Below, piece by piece: positions 53,152 to 63,453 of a stretch of DNA of 63,962 nucleotides. Position 1 is the stretch's first letter. Each line of letters starts with the position of its first letter. The stretch comes from a bacterium (lineage in GTDB: Bacteria > Vulcanimicrobiota > Xenobia > Xenobiales > Xenobiaceae): assembly GCA_017458675.1 (NCBI GenBank), contig JAFTAM010000182.1:1-63962 (forward strand). The letters run 5' to 3'. A program made the translations under genes and the position numbers. The notes under the pieces were generated by a model. The model was not told the origin of the DNA. It did not search any database and saw only the letters and a list, made by a program, of their open reading frames with translations.

Positions 53152-56100
53152 TTAGTTCAGATCGCGCTCGTATGTGCAGCCGCCGAACATCAGCATTTTA
53201 AAGCGGCTCGTCAGGCTGCCCCACATGCCGAAAATGCCGGTGGAGGGACCGAGCGAATAAGACATATCAGGGGTGATATAGTAATTTAAAGACCAGGGGA
53301 CAACGCCGCTTTCCGTGAAAGCGGTTCCCTTATTTACAGGCGTAATTTTCGGCAGATCACCGTACCAGCGGTATTCTTCGGGAGTAAAGCCGGAATCGTA
53401 GGACCTGCCGGGAACTAAAGTAAAAAGCCGGTAATCGGAGGGGATACCGTCCGCCTCACAGATGCTGTTGAAAAGCAGAGTCTTGCCGTATTCTTCGTAA
53501 AGCTCCTCAAAGCTGACCGTTCTTCCCTCAGCTTCGCCGACGATGCGGGCCAGCATATCGTAGTCCTTATGAGAAGCCCCTGCGGGTATATCCTGATACT
53601 CGCTGTCATAGGGAGAGCTTTCGGTAAATTTCTTTACGGCGCTCAGACCGTAACGGTCGTAAAGATAGGCTAAAAAGAAACAGCCCTGTCCGTAGTTGGC
53701 TATGGTTGAATTGCCCGCGCTTCCGCAGTAGCCGGAATCTTTAATGCTGTAGCTGCTTATCTGCTTCAGATAGAGATGAGCTTTAGCCCGGCGATCCAAA
53801 GCCTTGGAACAATACACGCCGGCCCGGTCAGGCAGCGAATCCGCGCCCGTAAGCTCCTTAAACTCCGCAAAGCTCTCAGTCCTGTCGTCAATGCCGAAGC
53901 CGCACAGGAAACAGCAAAGATCGGCGCGTCCCTTCTCCAGATCGGAGGCCCGGCGGAAATACGCCTTTATGGCCTGGTTATAGCCGTCGGGCATATCCCG
54001 GAAGCTTCTGGCGTTATAAGAAACCAGATGTGAAAATTCATGGGCAAAGTTAGAGCAGATGCTGGGCGTATCAAACTGCAGATATTTAAAGTAATTGAAC
54101 GTGATCATTTCACATTCGTTGCTGTTGCTGTATATGCTTTTGGGGAAGCAATTGGTGGCGGTCGTATAGGCGATAGCTGCGCCTTCGCCCATATCGGCTA
54201 CGGATATGACGACCTTTTCAAGTCCGCTGACGCCGCCTCCGCTTCCGTAGCCGCATTCATGGCCCAAATCCTGACGGATGCGATCGAGAACGGGCAGGCC
54301 GTCCTTGTCGAAGGGGTTCTTTACGCCCATCATATAATCGATCAGAAGAACCTTCCGCAGTTCCTCGGGATCACTCAAATCCAACAGCGGCGCGCCGTCC
54401 TTTATTTCCGCCAGAATAATAATCTTGCCCGAAGTGCGGTAGCCGTTGGGCAGAGTTATGCCTTCATTGCCCAAAATCACCTGAGCGTCGTAATAGGCGC
54501 CGCGGCTGTAATCGTATATGCCGCTGATTGTATCGCCATCTTTGGCGTTGATATAATCGAGCTTTCTTACGGCTTCATCCTTATTGAGGACGAACATGCC
54601 CGAATCGGACAAGCTGTTATTTTTCGCGGAAAAAAGCTTCTCCTCCAAATCTTCAATTTCCGATTCCGCTCTGCCCTCAATTTCAATTTGTCTCAAAAGC
54701 TCTCTGTCGGCCACAGGCTCTTCTTTGTCATAATCTGCGCCATGCTCGCCGGCGGCGGAACCGGCGGCGACTTTGCCGCCGAAGCCGCCTCTGTCGGACG
54801 TGCCGTCGGGAGTATATACAGCTATGCCGACCGCGCGGCCGCCGCTTAAATCGGCTTCGGCATACTGATAATTCTTATCGTCGCCGGCTCCGGAAGCGTA
54901 AACCTTTACGTCGGCGTACTTGCTTCCCAGGGAAGCTCTGAGCGAAAGCTCGCCGGCGCGGCTCACCCTCCAGGAATTGCCAACCGCGCCCTCGGCCATA
55001 TCGGAGCTCGACCAGATCGCTTCTGCCGAAACATCGCAATTCTGCAGGATTGTGCCGGAATTGAAGCTCAATTCGGCCTGCGCTCTCCCAATCAGAACTT
55101 CGCCCACGTTTCTCAGGGTATAGGCGGGAGAGACTGAAAAAGACTTGATATAAGCGTCCAGGCCCGCGCCCGAAGCGACGCTGACATTGTTCAGAACAGC
55201 CTCATTGCCGCTGAAGCTGAAGGCTTTGTATAAAAGACCGATCAGCTGCCCGGAAGCATTTTTAACCTTGATAACGACGCCGTCGGCTCCGCCGGAGACG
55301 CCCTCCATATTAAGAGAGGAAGCGCTGCTGCGGATGAATTCCTCGCTGACCGCGGTTCCGCCCTTAAAAAGCTGACAGCAAATCAGAGCGGAATCCTCCG
55401 GCAGGCCGGCAGCGGCAAAATTGACGGCGACGCTGTAATTTGGCGCCGGAGTATCGAAAACACTAATCTGCACCGAAGCGGAAGTCAGGCCGCGGTATGA
55501 GGCGCCGATCGCATACTGCCCGGGCTCATCAGCCTTGAGCCGGCATTTGTCGGCGGAATCATAATACTCCAAATGAGGAGAGCTGCCGAGGGCAAAGGCG
55601 TCCCAGCCCTTCAGATCCTCCCGGCCGAAAGACTCAGACCAGTTGCCGGCATAATTGTAGGTAATAACCGGCGAAGCAGAGATCGCCGCATAACCGTCGG
55701 CGTCTTTATCTTCGAGATAATAGCAGAGCTTAGGAATACTGAAGCTCAGAGAGCCCTTCTGAGCGGCAAGCTGTTCGCCGATCAGCATTGCGGGCTGACT
55801 TATCCGACAGATCTCCCCGTCTTCGAGGCTGACGTTCTGCTCAAATACGCCCCAGGGCTCTCCGCCGGACGTCTTAACTACGCCGACCACTCTGACGACA
55901 TTTTTATTTACATCTTCAAAAGTCGGATTCAGATCGGAAACATTCCCCTCGCTGAAAAGAAGCGTGTTGCGCCGGCTGTAGCCGCGCAGCTCACAGACCG
56001 CTCCAGAGGGCAGATTGGAGGCGCTGAGATCGACATTGAGCCGATAATCGCCGCTCGAGGGAGAGGCTGAATCAATAACCTCTACGGAAAAGACTCCGGT

Positions 56101-57561
56101 TACGCCGCGATAGCTGACCGAGACCGTATATTCGCCGGCTTCAAAGAAGCGGAAAACTCCGTATTCATCCGATTCCGAGTCTTCCGTCTTAAAGCGGCAG
56201 AGCTTCTCCAGGAATCTGCCGGCCGAGCTGTAGGCCCAGACCCCGGGGATTATGCTGTAGCGGACCTCGGCGCTGCAATGCACATAAACGCAGCGGCTGT
56301 CTGACTCGTTTTTTTCGTAAACTAACTCCTCGCCGCCCAGATCGTAAACCGCTTTATCGCTTGCCAGAACCATCTCGCCGCAGGCGGCCAGTTCCGAGCC
56401 GCTGAGAACCCGAGGATTGCTGAGCGTACAGCTGTCCTTCCCCTGCAAATCAACATCGGCGGCAAATACGCCGTAAACCTGGCCGTCGCCCTCCAGCAGG
56501 ACGCCGGCCACTTTGGCGACGCTCCGGTCGGCGGCAAGGCTTTCCTTTAAACCGACATTCGTACTGCGAAAGCGAAGCCGATTGTTAATATCGTAGCCGC
56601 GCACTTCAATACTGAGCCCGGCGGGCAGGCAGCAGCGGCTCAGATCCAGATTCAGCGCGCAGGGACTTTCCACCGGAACAGGTTCGGGATCGGCTGCAGT
56701 AATCGGATCGGTATCGCTTCCGGCGCTTTCGCCGCTGACCGTTCCGGCGTCGGAGCGCTCTGCATCGCTGTCCGCCGGCTTATCTTCCTGCTGAAGCTGC
56801 CCGGGAGAGGCGGCCGCCCTGACAATTATATCGACTGCGGCCTGCTTTTGGCCGATAGAGGCATAAGCCCTGACGCTGCCGCCGGAAAGAGCCTTAAAAG
56901 CGCCCCCGCCCAGGTGTCTGAGCAGAGAATTGTTCGAGCTCTCCCAGACCAGACGGCTGCAGGAAGTCAGGTCGCAGGAAAGTTCCGCGCCGCTGCGGCA
57001 GCTGAATACGCCCTCTGCCTTGAGCTGAACTTTCTCCCCCGTTCTGAGCTTAACCGGCGCGGAAGGCGACAGACGCAGCGCGCACAGGCGCTCCCCCAGT
57101 TCGGCGGCGGTAGAAGCGTAATCGGGATTGTTTACCGTAACCTCGGCGCCGGGAGCTAACTCCAAAGCGGCGCTTTCGCTCAGGCCGATGGGATTGCCGC
57201 AGGCGTCCCGGAAAAGGCAGACCAGGGACTTGGCGGAGACGGGCGCGCCCTGCAGAGTTATGCAGCCTTGCTTAAAGTCGCTGCGCGAAGCCGTTTTAGT
57301 ATAACATACGGCCAAAGCGTCATTGTAAAGCGTAAATTCAAAGCTCTTAACTTCGGAAGCGACGGCCTGATAGACAGGAAAATCAAATTTAACTTTAATA
57401 TCGGCGTTTCTTTGCGCGGCGGTTACCGCGGCCGCGCTCCCCCCGCCCTGAGCGCAGACCCGGGGTTCTCCGCAGCCGGTCAGGGAAAAGGCCGAAGCCG
57501 CCAGCAGAAAAGCGATAGAGGCAAAAGCTATTTTTGCGTTATTTTTGTTGAAAATGTCCAT
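53152..57561 (-). CDS. Giant lipoprotein with HEFSH metallopeptidase-like domain (B2)
   Basis: A 1469-residue paralogue of B1 with the same layout and similar length; lipobox SLTGC at Cys30. The zinc motif HEFSH is at 1174-1178 and the third ligand candidate Glu1209 is in 'DLEKGRADLC', again 31 residues after the second His. Conserved blocks with B1 include 'RNADIKVKFDFP'-like beginning, 'SCDLTSCSRLVWESSNNS', 'RFFEAGEYTVSVSYRG' and 'GYGSGGGVSGLEKVVIS'. The neighbours are tandem copies 159 bp apart. AAAGGCG precedes ATG. Confidence 0.82.
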   Translation of the reverse strand: MDIFNKNNAKIAFASIAFLLAASAFSLTGCGEPRVCAQGGGSAAAVTAAQRNADIKVKFDFPVYQAVASEVKSFEFTLYNDALAVCYTKTASRSDFKQGCITLQGAPVSAKSLVCLFRDACGNPIGLSESAALELAPGAEVTVNNPDYASTAAELGERLCALRLSPSAPVKLRTGEKVQLKAEGVFSCRSGAELSCDLTSCSRLVWESSNNSLLRHLGGGAFKALSGGSVRAYASIGQKQAAVDIIVRAAASPGQLQQEDKPADSDAERSDAGTVSGESAGSDTDPITAADPEPVPVESPCALNLDLSRCCLPAGLSIEVRGYDINNRLRFRSTNVGLKESLAADRSVAKVAGVLLEGDGQVYGVFAADVDLQGKDSCTLSNPRVLSGSELAACGEMVLASDKAVYDLGGEELVYEKNESDSRCVYVHCSAEVRYSIIPGVWAYSSAGRFLEKLCRFKTEDSESDEYGVFRFFEAGEYTVSVSYRGVTGVFSVEVIDSASPSSGDYRLNVDLSASNLPSGAVCELRGYSRRNTLLFSEGNVSDLNPTFEDVNKNVVRVVGVVKTSGGEPWGVFEQNVSLEDGEICRISQPAMLIGEQLAAQKGSLSFSIPKLCYYLEDKDADGYAAISASPVITYNYAGNWSESFGREDLKGWDAFALGSSPHLEYYDSADKCRLKADEPGQYAIGASYRGLTSASVQISVFDTPAPNYSVAVNFAAAGLPEDSALICCQLFKGGTAVSEEFIRSSASSLNMEGVSGGADGVVIKVKNASGQLIGLLYKAFSFSGNEAVLNNVSVASGAGLDAYIKSFSVSPAYTLRNVGEVLIGRAQAELSFNSGTILQNCDVSAEAIWSSSDMAEGAVGNSWRVSRAGELSLRASLGSKYADVKVYASGAGDDKNYQYAEADLSGGRAVGIAVYTPDGTSDRGGFGGKVAAGSAAGEHGADYDKEEPVADRELLRQIEIEGRAESEIEDLEEKLFSAKNNSLSDSGMFVLNKDEAVRKLDYINAKDGDTISGIYDYSRGAYYDAQVILGNEGITLPNGYRTSGKIIILAEIKDGAPLLDLSDPEELRKVLLIDYMMGVKNPFDKDGLPVLDRIRQDLGHECGYGSGGGVSGLEKVVISVADMGEGAAIAYTTATNCFPKSIYSNSNECEMITFNYFKYLQFDTPSICSNFAHEFSHLVSYNARSFRDMPDGYNQAIKAYFRRASDLEKGRADLCCFLCGFGIDDRTESFAEFKELTGADSLPDRAGVYCSKALDRRAKAHLYLKQISSYSIKDSGYCGSAGNSTIANYGQGCFFLAYLYDRYGLSAVKKFTESSPYDSEYQDIPAGASHKDYDMLARIVGEAEGRTVSFEELYEEYGKTLLFNSICEADGIPSDYRLFTLVPGRSYDSGFTPEEYRWYGDLPKITPVNKGTAFTESGVVPWSLNYYITPDMSYSLGPSTGIFGMWGSLTSRFKMLMFGGCTYERDLN

Positions 57562-57860
57562 TCTGACGCCTTTGTCTCCAATACCGCGAAATTTAAAGCC
57601 CGCCGAAAGGCAGCGCCTTCATTATAGCAGAAAAACGGCGTTTGCGAGTTTTCGCCGGTGAAAATTTTGTAAATTGAGACGGACACAACGCGCAGGGACA
57701 GACTTTTTTCCGCACTCTGCAGCCGACGGCAATGCAGAGGACCGGGATTCCGGCGGATAAAAAGCGGTCGCGCCATTAATAGAGCTCGTCCTTTGGAAAG
57801 AGCGAGCTCTGCGGAGAATATTCAGTCCTTTTACAGCTGAAAATCTATAGCTTTATACAA

Positions 57861-58120
57861 GACAGACCCTTCGACAAGCTCAGGATGACATTACAGGCAT
57901 TGTTTAAGAGTAAATCCCTTTTGAGCGCAGCGCTCACACTTGTCATTCTGAGCGGCAGCGAAGAATCTATAACTTTCAGACAGATCCTTCGCCGGAGGCT
58001 CAGGATGACAAATTTTGGATTCAGAATGACAAACTTTGGCCTCAGGTTGACAAATACTCTGTCATTCTGAGTGCAGCGAACACACTTGTCATTCTGAGCG
58101 ACAGCGAAGAATCTATACTG
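57861..58120. repeat. Cluster of short 'TCATTCTGAGC' repeats
   Basis: Several copies in both orientations of CTTGTCATTCTGAGC, GCAGCGAAGAATCT and CTCAGGATGACA. The same words are the right half of the long dispersed repeat. They abut the truncated 3' end of the lipoprotein pseudogene. The rest of 57562-57860 shows no gene. Confidence 0.8.
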
Positions 58121-58122
58121 CT

Positions 58123-61100
58123 TCAGCTCTTGAAGCCGGAAGCCATGTTCAGGGTTCTGGTGTTGATAGTCTCGAGACCTTCGATAGCGGCGGAATTGGC
58201 TTTGTTCTGGCCGTATTTCAGAGTGAAGGAACTGCCGTAATACTTATTGCCGACGGTAACCTTGTTTATCTTAACGGACGCGGCCGTAGTTTTGAGGGTC
58301 TCAAAGTGCATCACATAGCGGCCCTTATCCGAATCGTATTTTACCGTTCCCTTAGCGGAGTAAGCGGCGCCGTTGAGAGTATATTTCATCGTTCCCGTCT
58401 TCCCGCACACTCCGGAGGTTCCGCTGTACACGTTCACCGAATAGCGCGTGTTCTGAGCCTTCAGGCCGCTGTAAAGCAAATTGTAGGTTTTGCCCAGACT
58501 GATAATACGCTCGGCTGTGCTGACCGAATTGTTCAGAGCGACCGATTTGACGGCGACCGTGTCGTAAGCCGAGCCGTTCAGCGCCGAGAGCGTGAAGGGG
58601 AAGGTATAGGTCTGATTGACGGAACTGTAGGTTCCGGCGGTCTTGCTGTAGGTAGAGGAAGAAGCGACGGTCTTGCTGTTGTAGAGCTTATATTTTACCA
58701 TTATGTAATTGGCCGCCTGCGGCACGTTTTTGACGATCAACCGGGTCGAGAACATATTGGCGTATTTAATCGTACTGTTCGGGTTGGGATAGGTCAGGCT
58801 GACGCCTTTGCTGTAAAGCTTGCCGTTGACGACGATGGAAGCGACTTTGACGTCCTCCTTGGCCTTGAAACGGAAGTTTACCGTCTGGGCGGAGGCGTCG
58901 TAGGTTCCGCTTACGGTATACGTCCTGGAACTGTCGTTATACAAAACGTACGACAGTCTGGCGGAATTGGGCTTGGCGCTGACTCCGCTCACGCTCTGGC
59001 AGCAGCTTACGGATTCGGCGGACATATCGCCGTAAGCTATGGAAAAGTTATCTTTGATTTTGGAATCGACGTATTTATAATGGTTATTAACCACTATTTT
59101 GTCTAAAGAAATAAAGCTTCTGAATTCCGGAATAATGAAGGTTACTTTCTTATCGGCGGGGCTGTAGGATCCTTCGGCGCAGACCGCTCCGACATAAGAA
59201 TCGCCTCGGCAGTATTTTGCCTTTCCGCTTCCGTAAGAAGGCACGCCGCTGACAGTAACCTCATAGTTCTTCAGCATCGCCCCGTCCTGACGAAACCGCC
59301 GAAGAGCAGCGCTTCCCTGCAGACGCCGCCGCTGAGATCTATCCGCCTGTCGGCGTTAAAAACATATGCGGCGACTTCAATCCGCTTAAGAGTTATATAA
59401 GAAGCGTCGGTAATAATGCCTCCGAAGGTGAGCGCGCCGTCCTTATAGGAGGCGATATTGACGGTTTTTTCTTCCGAACCGCCGCCGACCGTATAGACGG
59501 CCCTGAAGGTGTCGGGATTGAAAGGCAGATCGACGATTCGCACATACGCCCGCTTCAGGCCGTCGGCCCCGCCGGAAGCGCCGTTTTTGGCGAACTGCGA
59601 GAAACTGACGCTTTGAATTCTGGCGGCAGGACAAAGGGTGATATATCCGCTGCAAACATAATCATCCAGCGTTATTTCCTTTACGACTATATCGTCCGCC
59701 TCGCCCGAGGCAGAGGCTAAATCGACAAAGGCGGCAAGCGTTTTGGCCTCTTTATCAAAGACCGCGCCTTTTAAAACCTCGGCCGTCGTCTCCGGACCGT
59801 CGGCGCCGCGGCAGTACTTTATTCTGCCCAGCGACGGCTGAGCGTCAATATTATTTATAATTATTTTGCCTATAATTCCGATATCGCTTTCGGCGGCGGC
59901 CCTGTCGGCGGCAAAACCGTTATAATCCAGAGAGAGCAGATTGCCGCAGCCGTACCAGCATCTTGAGAAACCCTGCCAACGGCTCTCCGAACCTTCAAGC
60001 CCGGTCAGAACTATATCGTCATACTTGTCGGCGCAGACAAAATTCAAACGCCAATACACCGTGTATCCGGTCCCGTCATTTATGACGCCGTCCGCTTCAA
60101 ATACGCCGGAGCGCCTATTGTAGGCCGCGCCCGAATTCAAGCTTTCCGCATGCGAGCTTATATACGAATTTCTGAATTTATCGGCTTCATTCGCAGTCGG
60201 GATATTGACGACGCATACCGTGGGGCTTTGAGTGAAACCTAAATCAAAGGACGAATAGCTGATTTCTATGGCGTCGCCCATTACATCCCCATCGTCGCCG
60301 CCGTCAAATCCGCTGAAATCCATCGCTTCGTTATAAGTTAAGTTATTGGTCAGGTCGTTGACGGATAAGACATGTATTTCCGGAGAAGGGGCCGTTTCCG
60401 TCAGACAGATCTGCACGGCGTTGTTTTCCGGATCGTAGAAATAATCGTTATCGGCTAATTTAAGCGTCTTAACCCGAACGAACGGATCGCTCCCCGTATA
60501 GTAGCTTACGACGAATTGCTGAGGGATGTCAGAGGGGACCTCCTGCAGGTCGAGCACCGCCTCCAAGGTTACCGCCGCGCTCTTCAAACCGGCGGCTTTG
60601 GCGCAGAACCCGACATTTTTATTCTCCGCTTCGCGTCCGGTCTGAGCGGCCCGCATTTCCCGCTTCCAGCTGAGCCAGAAGGGAGCGCCGCTGTTCCGGG
60701 CGGCTGTATCCAGAGGAATTTCAAAGAGAAAAGCCCCGTCTCCGCTCTCAGAAGTATTGTACAGGCAAAGCGAATCGACGCTGATCGGATAAAGGCTCGG
60801 ATCGATCTCAAAGTAAAAGCGCAGGGTACCTTCCCCGTCCAAGGCAGCTTCGGAGCTGGACACGCTGCCGTGCATCAGAGCCTCTTCGCCGCCGGCCCTC
60901 CAACTCTCCCGAGCTTCATCTTCAGCAGCCTTGGCCTCAGGCTCGGCGTCGGTATTATCGCCTGAAGTCTGCATTTCGGCCTGCTCTTCGAGGATGGCGC
61001 CGCCGTCTTCGTCGTCCGCGGCTCCGTCAGCCACAGCGGGGTTCGCCTCGACTTCGGCGGCCTCTTCAGCCTGCAAGCTCTCAGGCTCCCGAAAGCCTCC

Positions 61101-61363
61101 TTTCCGTTCAGCGCAGCCGCCGCATCCTGCTGACGGAGGCTCAGAACCGCCTTCAGATTTTCAACGGGTACAGAACCGTCGTAATCGGCAAAGGATATGC
61201 ACAGACGCTCAAACTGAACGCCTGCCCCAGCCTCCCGCCCGCAGCCTCCGTCCGTTCTGCCGTCGGCGCAGGCCGAAAGCGCGGCGGCAAGCATGAACAA
61301 AAGCGCAAAGCATAGGCTGAGCTTCAGGTTTTTAGGCTCGGTTTTCACGACGGCAGCTTCCAT
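58123..61363 (-). pseudogene. Frameshifted, truncated copy of lipoprotein A (A')
   Basis: Three consecutive frames together align with protein A. Piece 1 (61363 to about 61100) has a strong GGGAGG ribosome site and lipobox LSAC; the frame is then lost near 61100 and continues in another frame (acidic Glu/Ala linker, 'HGSVSSSEAALDGEGTLRFYFEID', which matches 'HGSVRSSEAVLDENNALRIYFDID', each quoted in part). A second shift lies at 59271-59277 next to a GGGG run. The last piece ends at 'NMASGFKS', where A continues 'GMGSGFKACS', so the last beta-unit and the Cys-rich tail are missing. Sequencing error could explain one shift, not the truncation. Confidence 0.78.
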
Positions 61364-61458
61364 GCGGACCTCCCTTTCGATTTGTTATAAATACATTCGC
61401 AAAGACCGTTCCGCTTAACGCGAGCGGAACGCTTCTATTATAACAGAATACCGGCAGC

Positions 61459-61670
61459 ACTGTCGGTATTTAAGCAAAAACAAGTTTTTCGGCAGACATG
61501 TTTAATAAAGGTTTTCTTTGACGCATACGCGGAGATTCGAGCATTGCTCGCGCAGAGCGGCGCCGCAAAGAAAACCGACATAGCGAAAACATACAGAACA
61601 TTCTTTAAAGATTCTTCGCTACGCTCAGAATGACAAGGGAAACATTTTGCCTTAACTTTATGACATTGCC
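61459..61670 (+). repeat. Dispersed intergenic repeat, copy 7
   Basis: Head ACTGTCGGTATTTAAGC, arms GGTTTTCTTTG and GCAAAGAAAACC, core CGCATACGCGGAGATTCGAG, 'GATTCTTCGCTACGCTCAGA' and tail TTAACTTTATGACATTG. Most of the 456-bp gap between A' and the fragment at 61820. Confidence 0.85.
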
Positions 61671-61727
61671 GGCAAGTCCGTTTTTTTTATCGGTATTTTT
61701 TTTGTAAATCAGGCTGAGGCGCTTAAA

Positions 61728-61768
61728 AAAGAAAGGACCGCCGCTTTATCTGCCAAGCGGCGATCCTC
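61728..61768 (-). terminator. Terminator of the Cys-rich lipoprotein fragment
   Basis: Stem AGGACCGCCGCTT / AAGCGGCGATCCT; on the minus strand followed by TTTCTTTTTT. Confidence 0.8.
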
Positions 61769-61819
61769 ATATAAGACAAAGGGGTTCAGCCTTTGTTAAA
61801 AGGCATCCAGTCCGTAAAC

Positions 61820-62768
61820 TCAGTTGATGCCAACGAAACCGATACATATGCCTATGTGATCTTTATCCTTGCAGCAGGATCGGCATTTACCGTCATGGTG
61901 GCAGTTGGTACAATTATTTATGTTGGGATATAAACCGCGACAGACTCTGCAGACGCCGTTGCCGGCTTTAAGATCACCGGTTAGATCTGAACCGGAACCC
62001 GGCACATAACAATTCGGACAACCAAAATTTACTTTTTTATTGCCCTTTGTGCCCATATTCCCTTCGTAACTGAAATATGCTTCCCCAACCATATAATCAG
62101 TCAATGTGGGAGATAAGGCATTGAGTCTTTCCGTGCTTTTCTGATCGCCTATCCTTATATAAGTGACATAAATGTTATCAGCGGGACTCTTAAAGCGATA
62201 GTTCATCGTTCTGCTGTCGCTGTCATATACGCCTTTCACAGAATACTTTTCATTATCGTCGGTTTCAAAAATTAACGTATTGCTTAAATTTGAAGGGACG
62301 TCAATAACTCTGAATCTGTAAGGTACTGCGCATTGTTCAAAATCCGAAGATACATCTAAATAAACATAATTGGTAGTGCCATTAGTTTGGCCGTTGGTGA
62401 CATTGAAACCATAATTGAACAGCATATTGCCTACTCTTATTTTTTCAATCTGAACACTATCAGCCGCTGTGGTTATTTTAAATTCAAATCTGTCATTGCC
62501 CCAAGAGCTTATCTCAGCAGTACGACGTTCGCCGTCAGCAACATATATCAACTCTTTATCCGCAGATTTAAAATCAAACGGTAATTTTGATTTACTGTCG
62601 CCGATTATGATGTCATATGTATTGATATTGGCAATCTCAGGGTAATCTATTTCTAAAGGAACGCCAGCAGACAGTTCTCTGCCTCCTATCGCAGTTATAA
62701 GATTTACTTTGTTTAAAAATAATTTAACCTCGTGAATATATATGCTGCAGAGGGTAGTTTGAGACTAA
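61820..62768 (-). pseudogene. 5'-truncated fragment of a third A-type lipoprotein (A'')
   Basis: The frame stays open from a TAG at about 62766-62768 to the stop at 61820, but has no plausible start or signal peptide; the first codons read TTLCSIYIHEVKLFLNKV. The sequence aligns with the end of protein A: 'DFEQCAVPYRFRVIDVPS' with 'GFKACSVAYTVTLTNVPS', 'MGTKGNKKVNFGCPNCYV' with 'MGKKGNKWVSQTCSACYV', then CxxC pairs (CRVC, CTNC, CRSC). It is more AT-rich than A. The missing 5' part ends where the mobile element begins, so insertion is a likely cause. A start at TTG 62551 would give a 243-aa product without signal peptide. Confidence 0.7.
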
Positions 62769-63019
62769 GGGGGTGTGGAGATGGCGGCGGAAATGCCGAT
62801 AGAATCGGCGATCCGTAGATCGGCCATCGTAAAGTAGTTTGCGACAATATGCCCGCTGAAGCCCTTTAAAAGTCCGTTTAAATCTAATAAAAAAGCATTT
62901 AAAAAGCCGTTGAACGCCTGCAAAATGGCGGTTTTACGGCTTTTTTTTATTGTGAATTAAAGCGGTAAAAAATGGAATTTGAGAAATCGCGGTTTCATCG
63001 AGTTTTTATTAAGTTATCA
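62769..63019. other. Left-end region of Mu-like element, with terminator
   Basis: No gene. GC-rich first 100 bp with small palindromes GCCGAT-AGA-ATCGGC and CGATC-CGTA-GATCG, possible transposase end sites. At 62899-62949 a long hairpin AAAAAGCCGT...ACGGCTTTTTTTT flanked by A- and T-runs, which can end the repressor transcript from the right. The exact element end (expected 5'-TG) is not determined. Confidence 0.5.
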
Positions 63020-63376
63020 CTATGAAACAGTATGATCGATGTGAACACTTAACTCCGGCACTTGTACATAATATGATGATATTTGTATTAGTTCACTTTT
63101 ACCGCGATTATTTAATTTATTGAAATTTAATAATAGTTTTGATTCATCGCTGTTAACCTCTTCTTGACACCTAAAGCAAGAATCTATACGAAGCCCTACA
63201 AATTCGGCGATTTGATCAAATTGCAATAGAGTTAAATTCTTTCCGCCTCCGTTTTCCCATCTATTTACAGTCACTCTGGTTACGCCCATAAGGTTAGCTA
63301 ATTCTTCTTGAGAGATTCCTTTAGCTTTTCTGGCTATTTTAATTTGATTCATTAAATATTTAGAAAATGTATCCAT
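63020..63376 (-). CDS. XRE-family repressor of the Mu-like element
   Basis: A 118-residue DNA-binding protein from ATG 63376 (AGGAA about 10 nt upstream; the TTG at 63421 is weaker). Helix-turn-helix at about residues 10-65: 'ISQEELANLMGVTRVTVNRWE'-type sequence (quoted in part: SQEELANLMGVTRVTVNRW). The C-terminal half (LLLNFNKLNNRGKSELIQIS) would mediate oligomerisation. Position and direction match the Mu c repressor, though Mu c itself is not XRE-type. Its start codon overlaps operator O1, so it is probably autoregulated. Confidence 0.82.
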   Translation of the reverse strand: MDTFSKYLMNQIKIARKAKGISQEELANLMGVTRVTVNRWENGGGKNLTLLQFDQIAEFVGLRIDSCFRCQEEVNSDESKLLLNFNKLNNRGKSELIQISSYYVQVPELSVHIDHTVS

Positions 63377-63387
63377 ATATGATACAT
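63367..63387. promoter_or_regulatory. Operator O1
   Basis: Perfect 7-bp inverted repeat ATGTATC-(7)-GATACAT covering the repressor start codon. Confidence 0.75.
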
Positions 63388-63414
63388 TTCCTAAGTAATA
63401 ACTATGTTCCCTAG

Positions 63415-63442
63415 TTGACAATGTAAAATATAATGATACAAT
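63415..63442 (+). promoter_or_regulatory. Rightward early promoter
   Basis: TTGACA (63415-63420), 16-bp spacer, TACAAT (63437-63442). The -10 overlaps operator O2; would drive the Cro/Ner-like gene and transposase. Confidence 0.65.
63421..63441. promoter_or_regulatory. Operator O2 (imperfect)
   Basis: ATGTAAA-(7)-GATACAA: same 21-bp layout as O1 and O3 with one degenerate half, placed on the promoter spacer and -10. Confidence 0.55.
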
Positions 63443-63453
63443 ACACTTGATTT

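Noticed and set aside
57861-58120. CRISPR-like array
   Set aside because: Repeats are short, irregular, in both orientations, without uniform spacers, and match the dispersed repeat family; no cas genes.
61820-62551. Intact 243-residue Cys-rich protein gene
   Set aside because: The start would be TTG inside a domain homologous to protein A, the frame is open further upstream, and there is no signal peptide; a 5'-truncated fragment explains it better.
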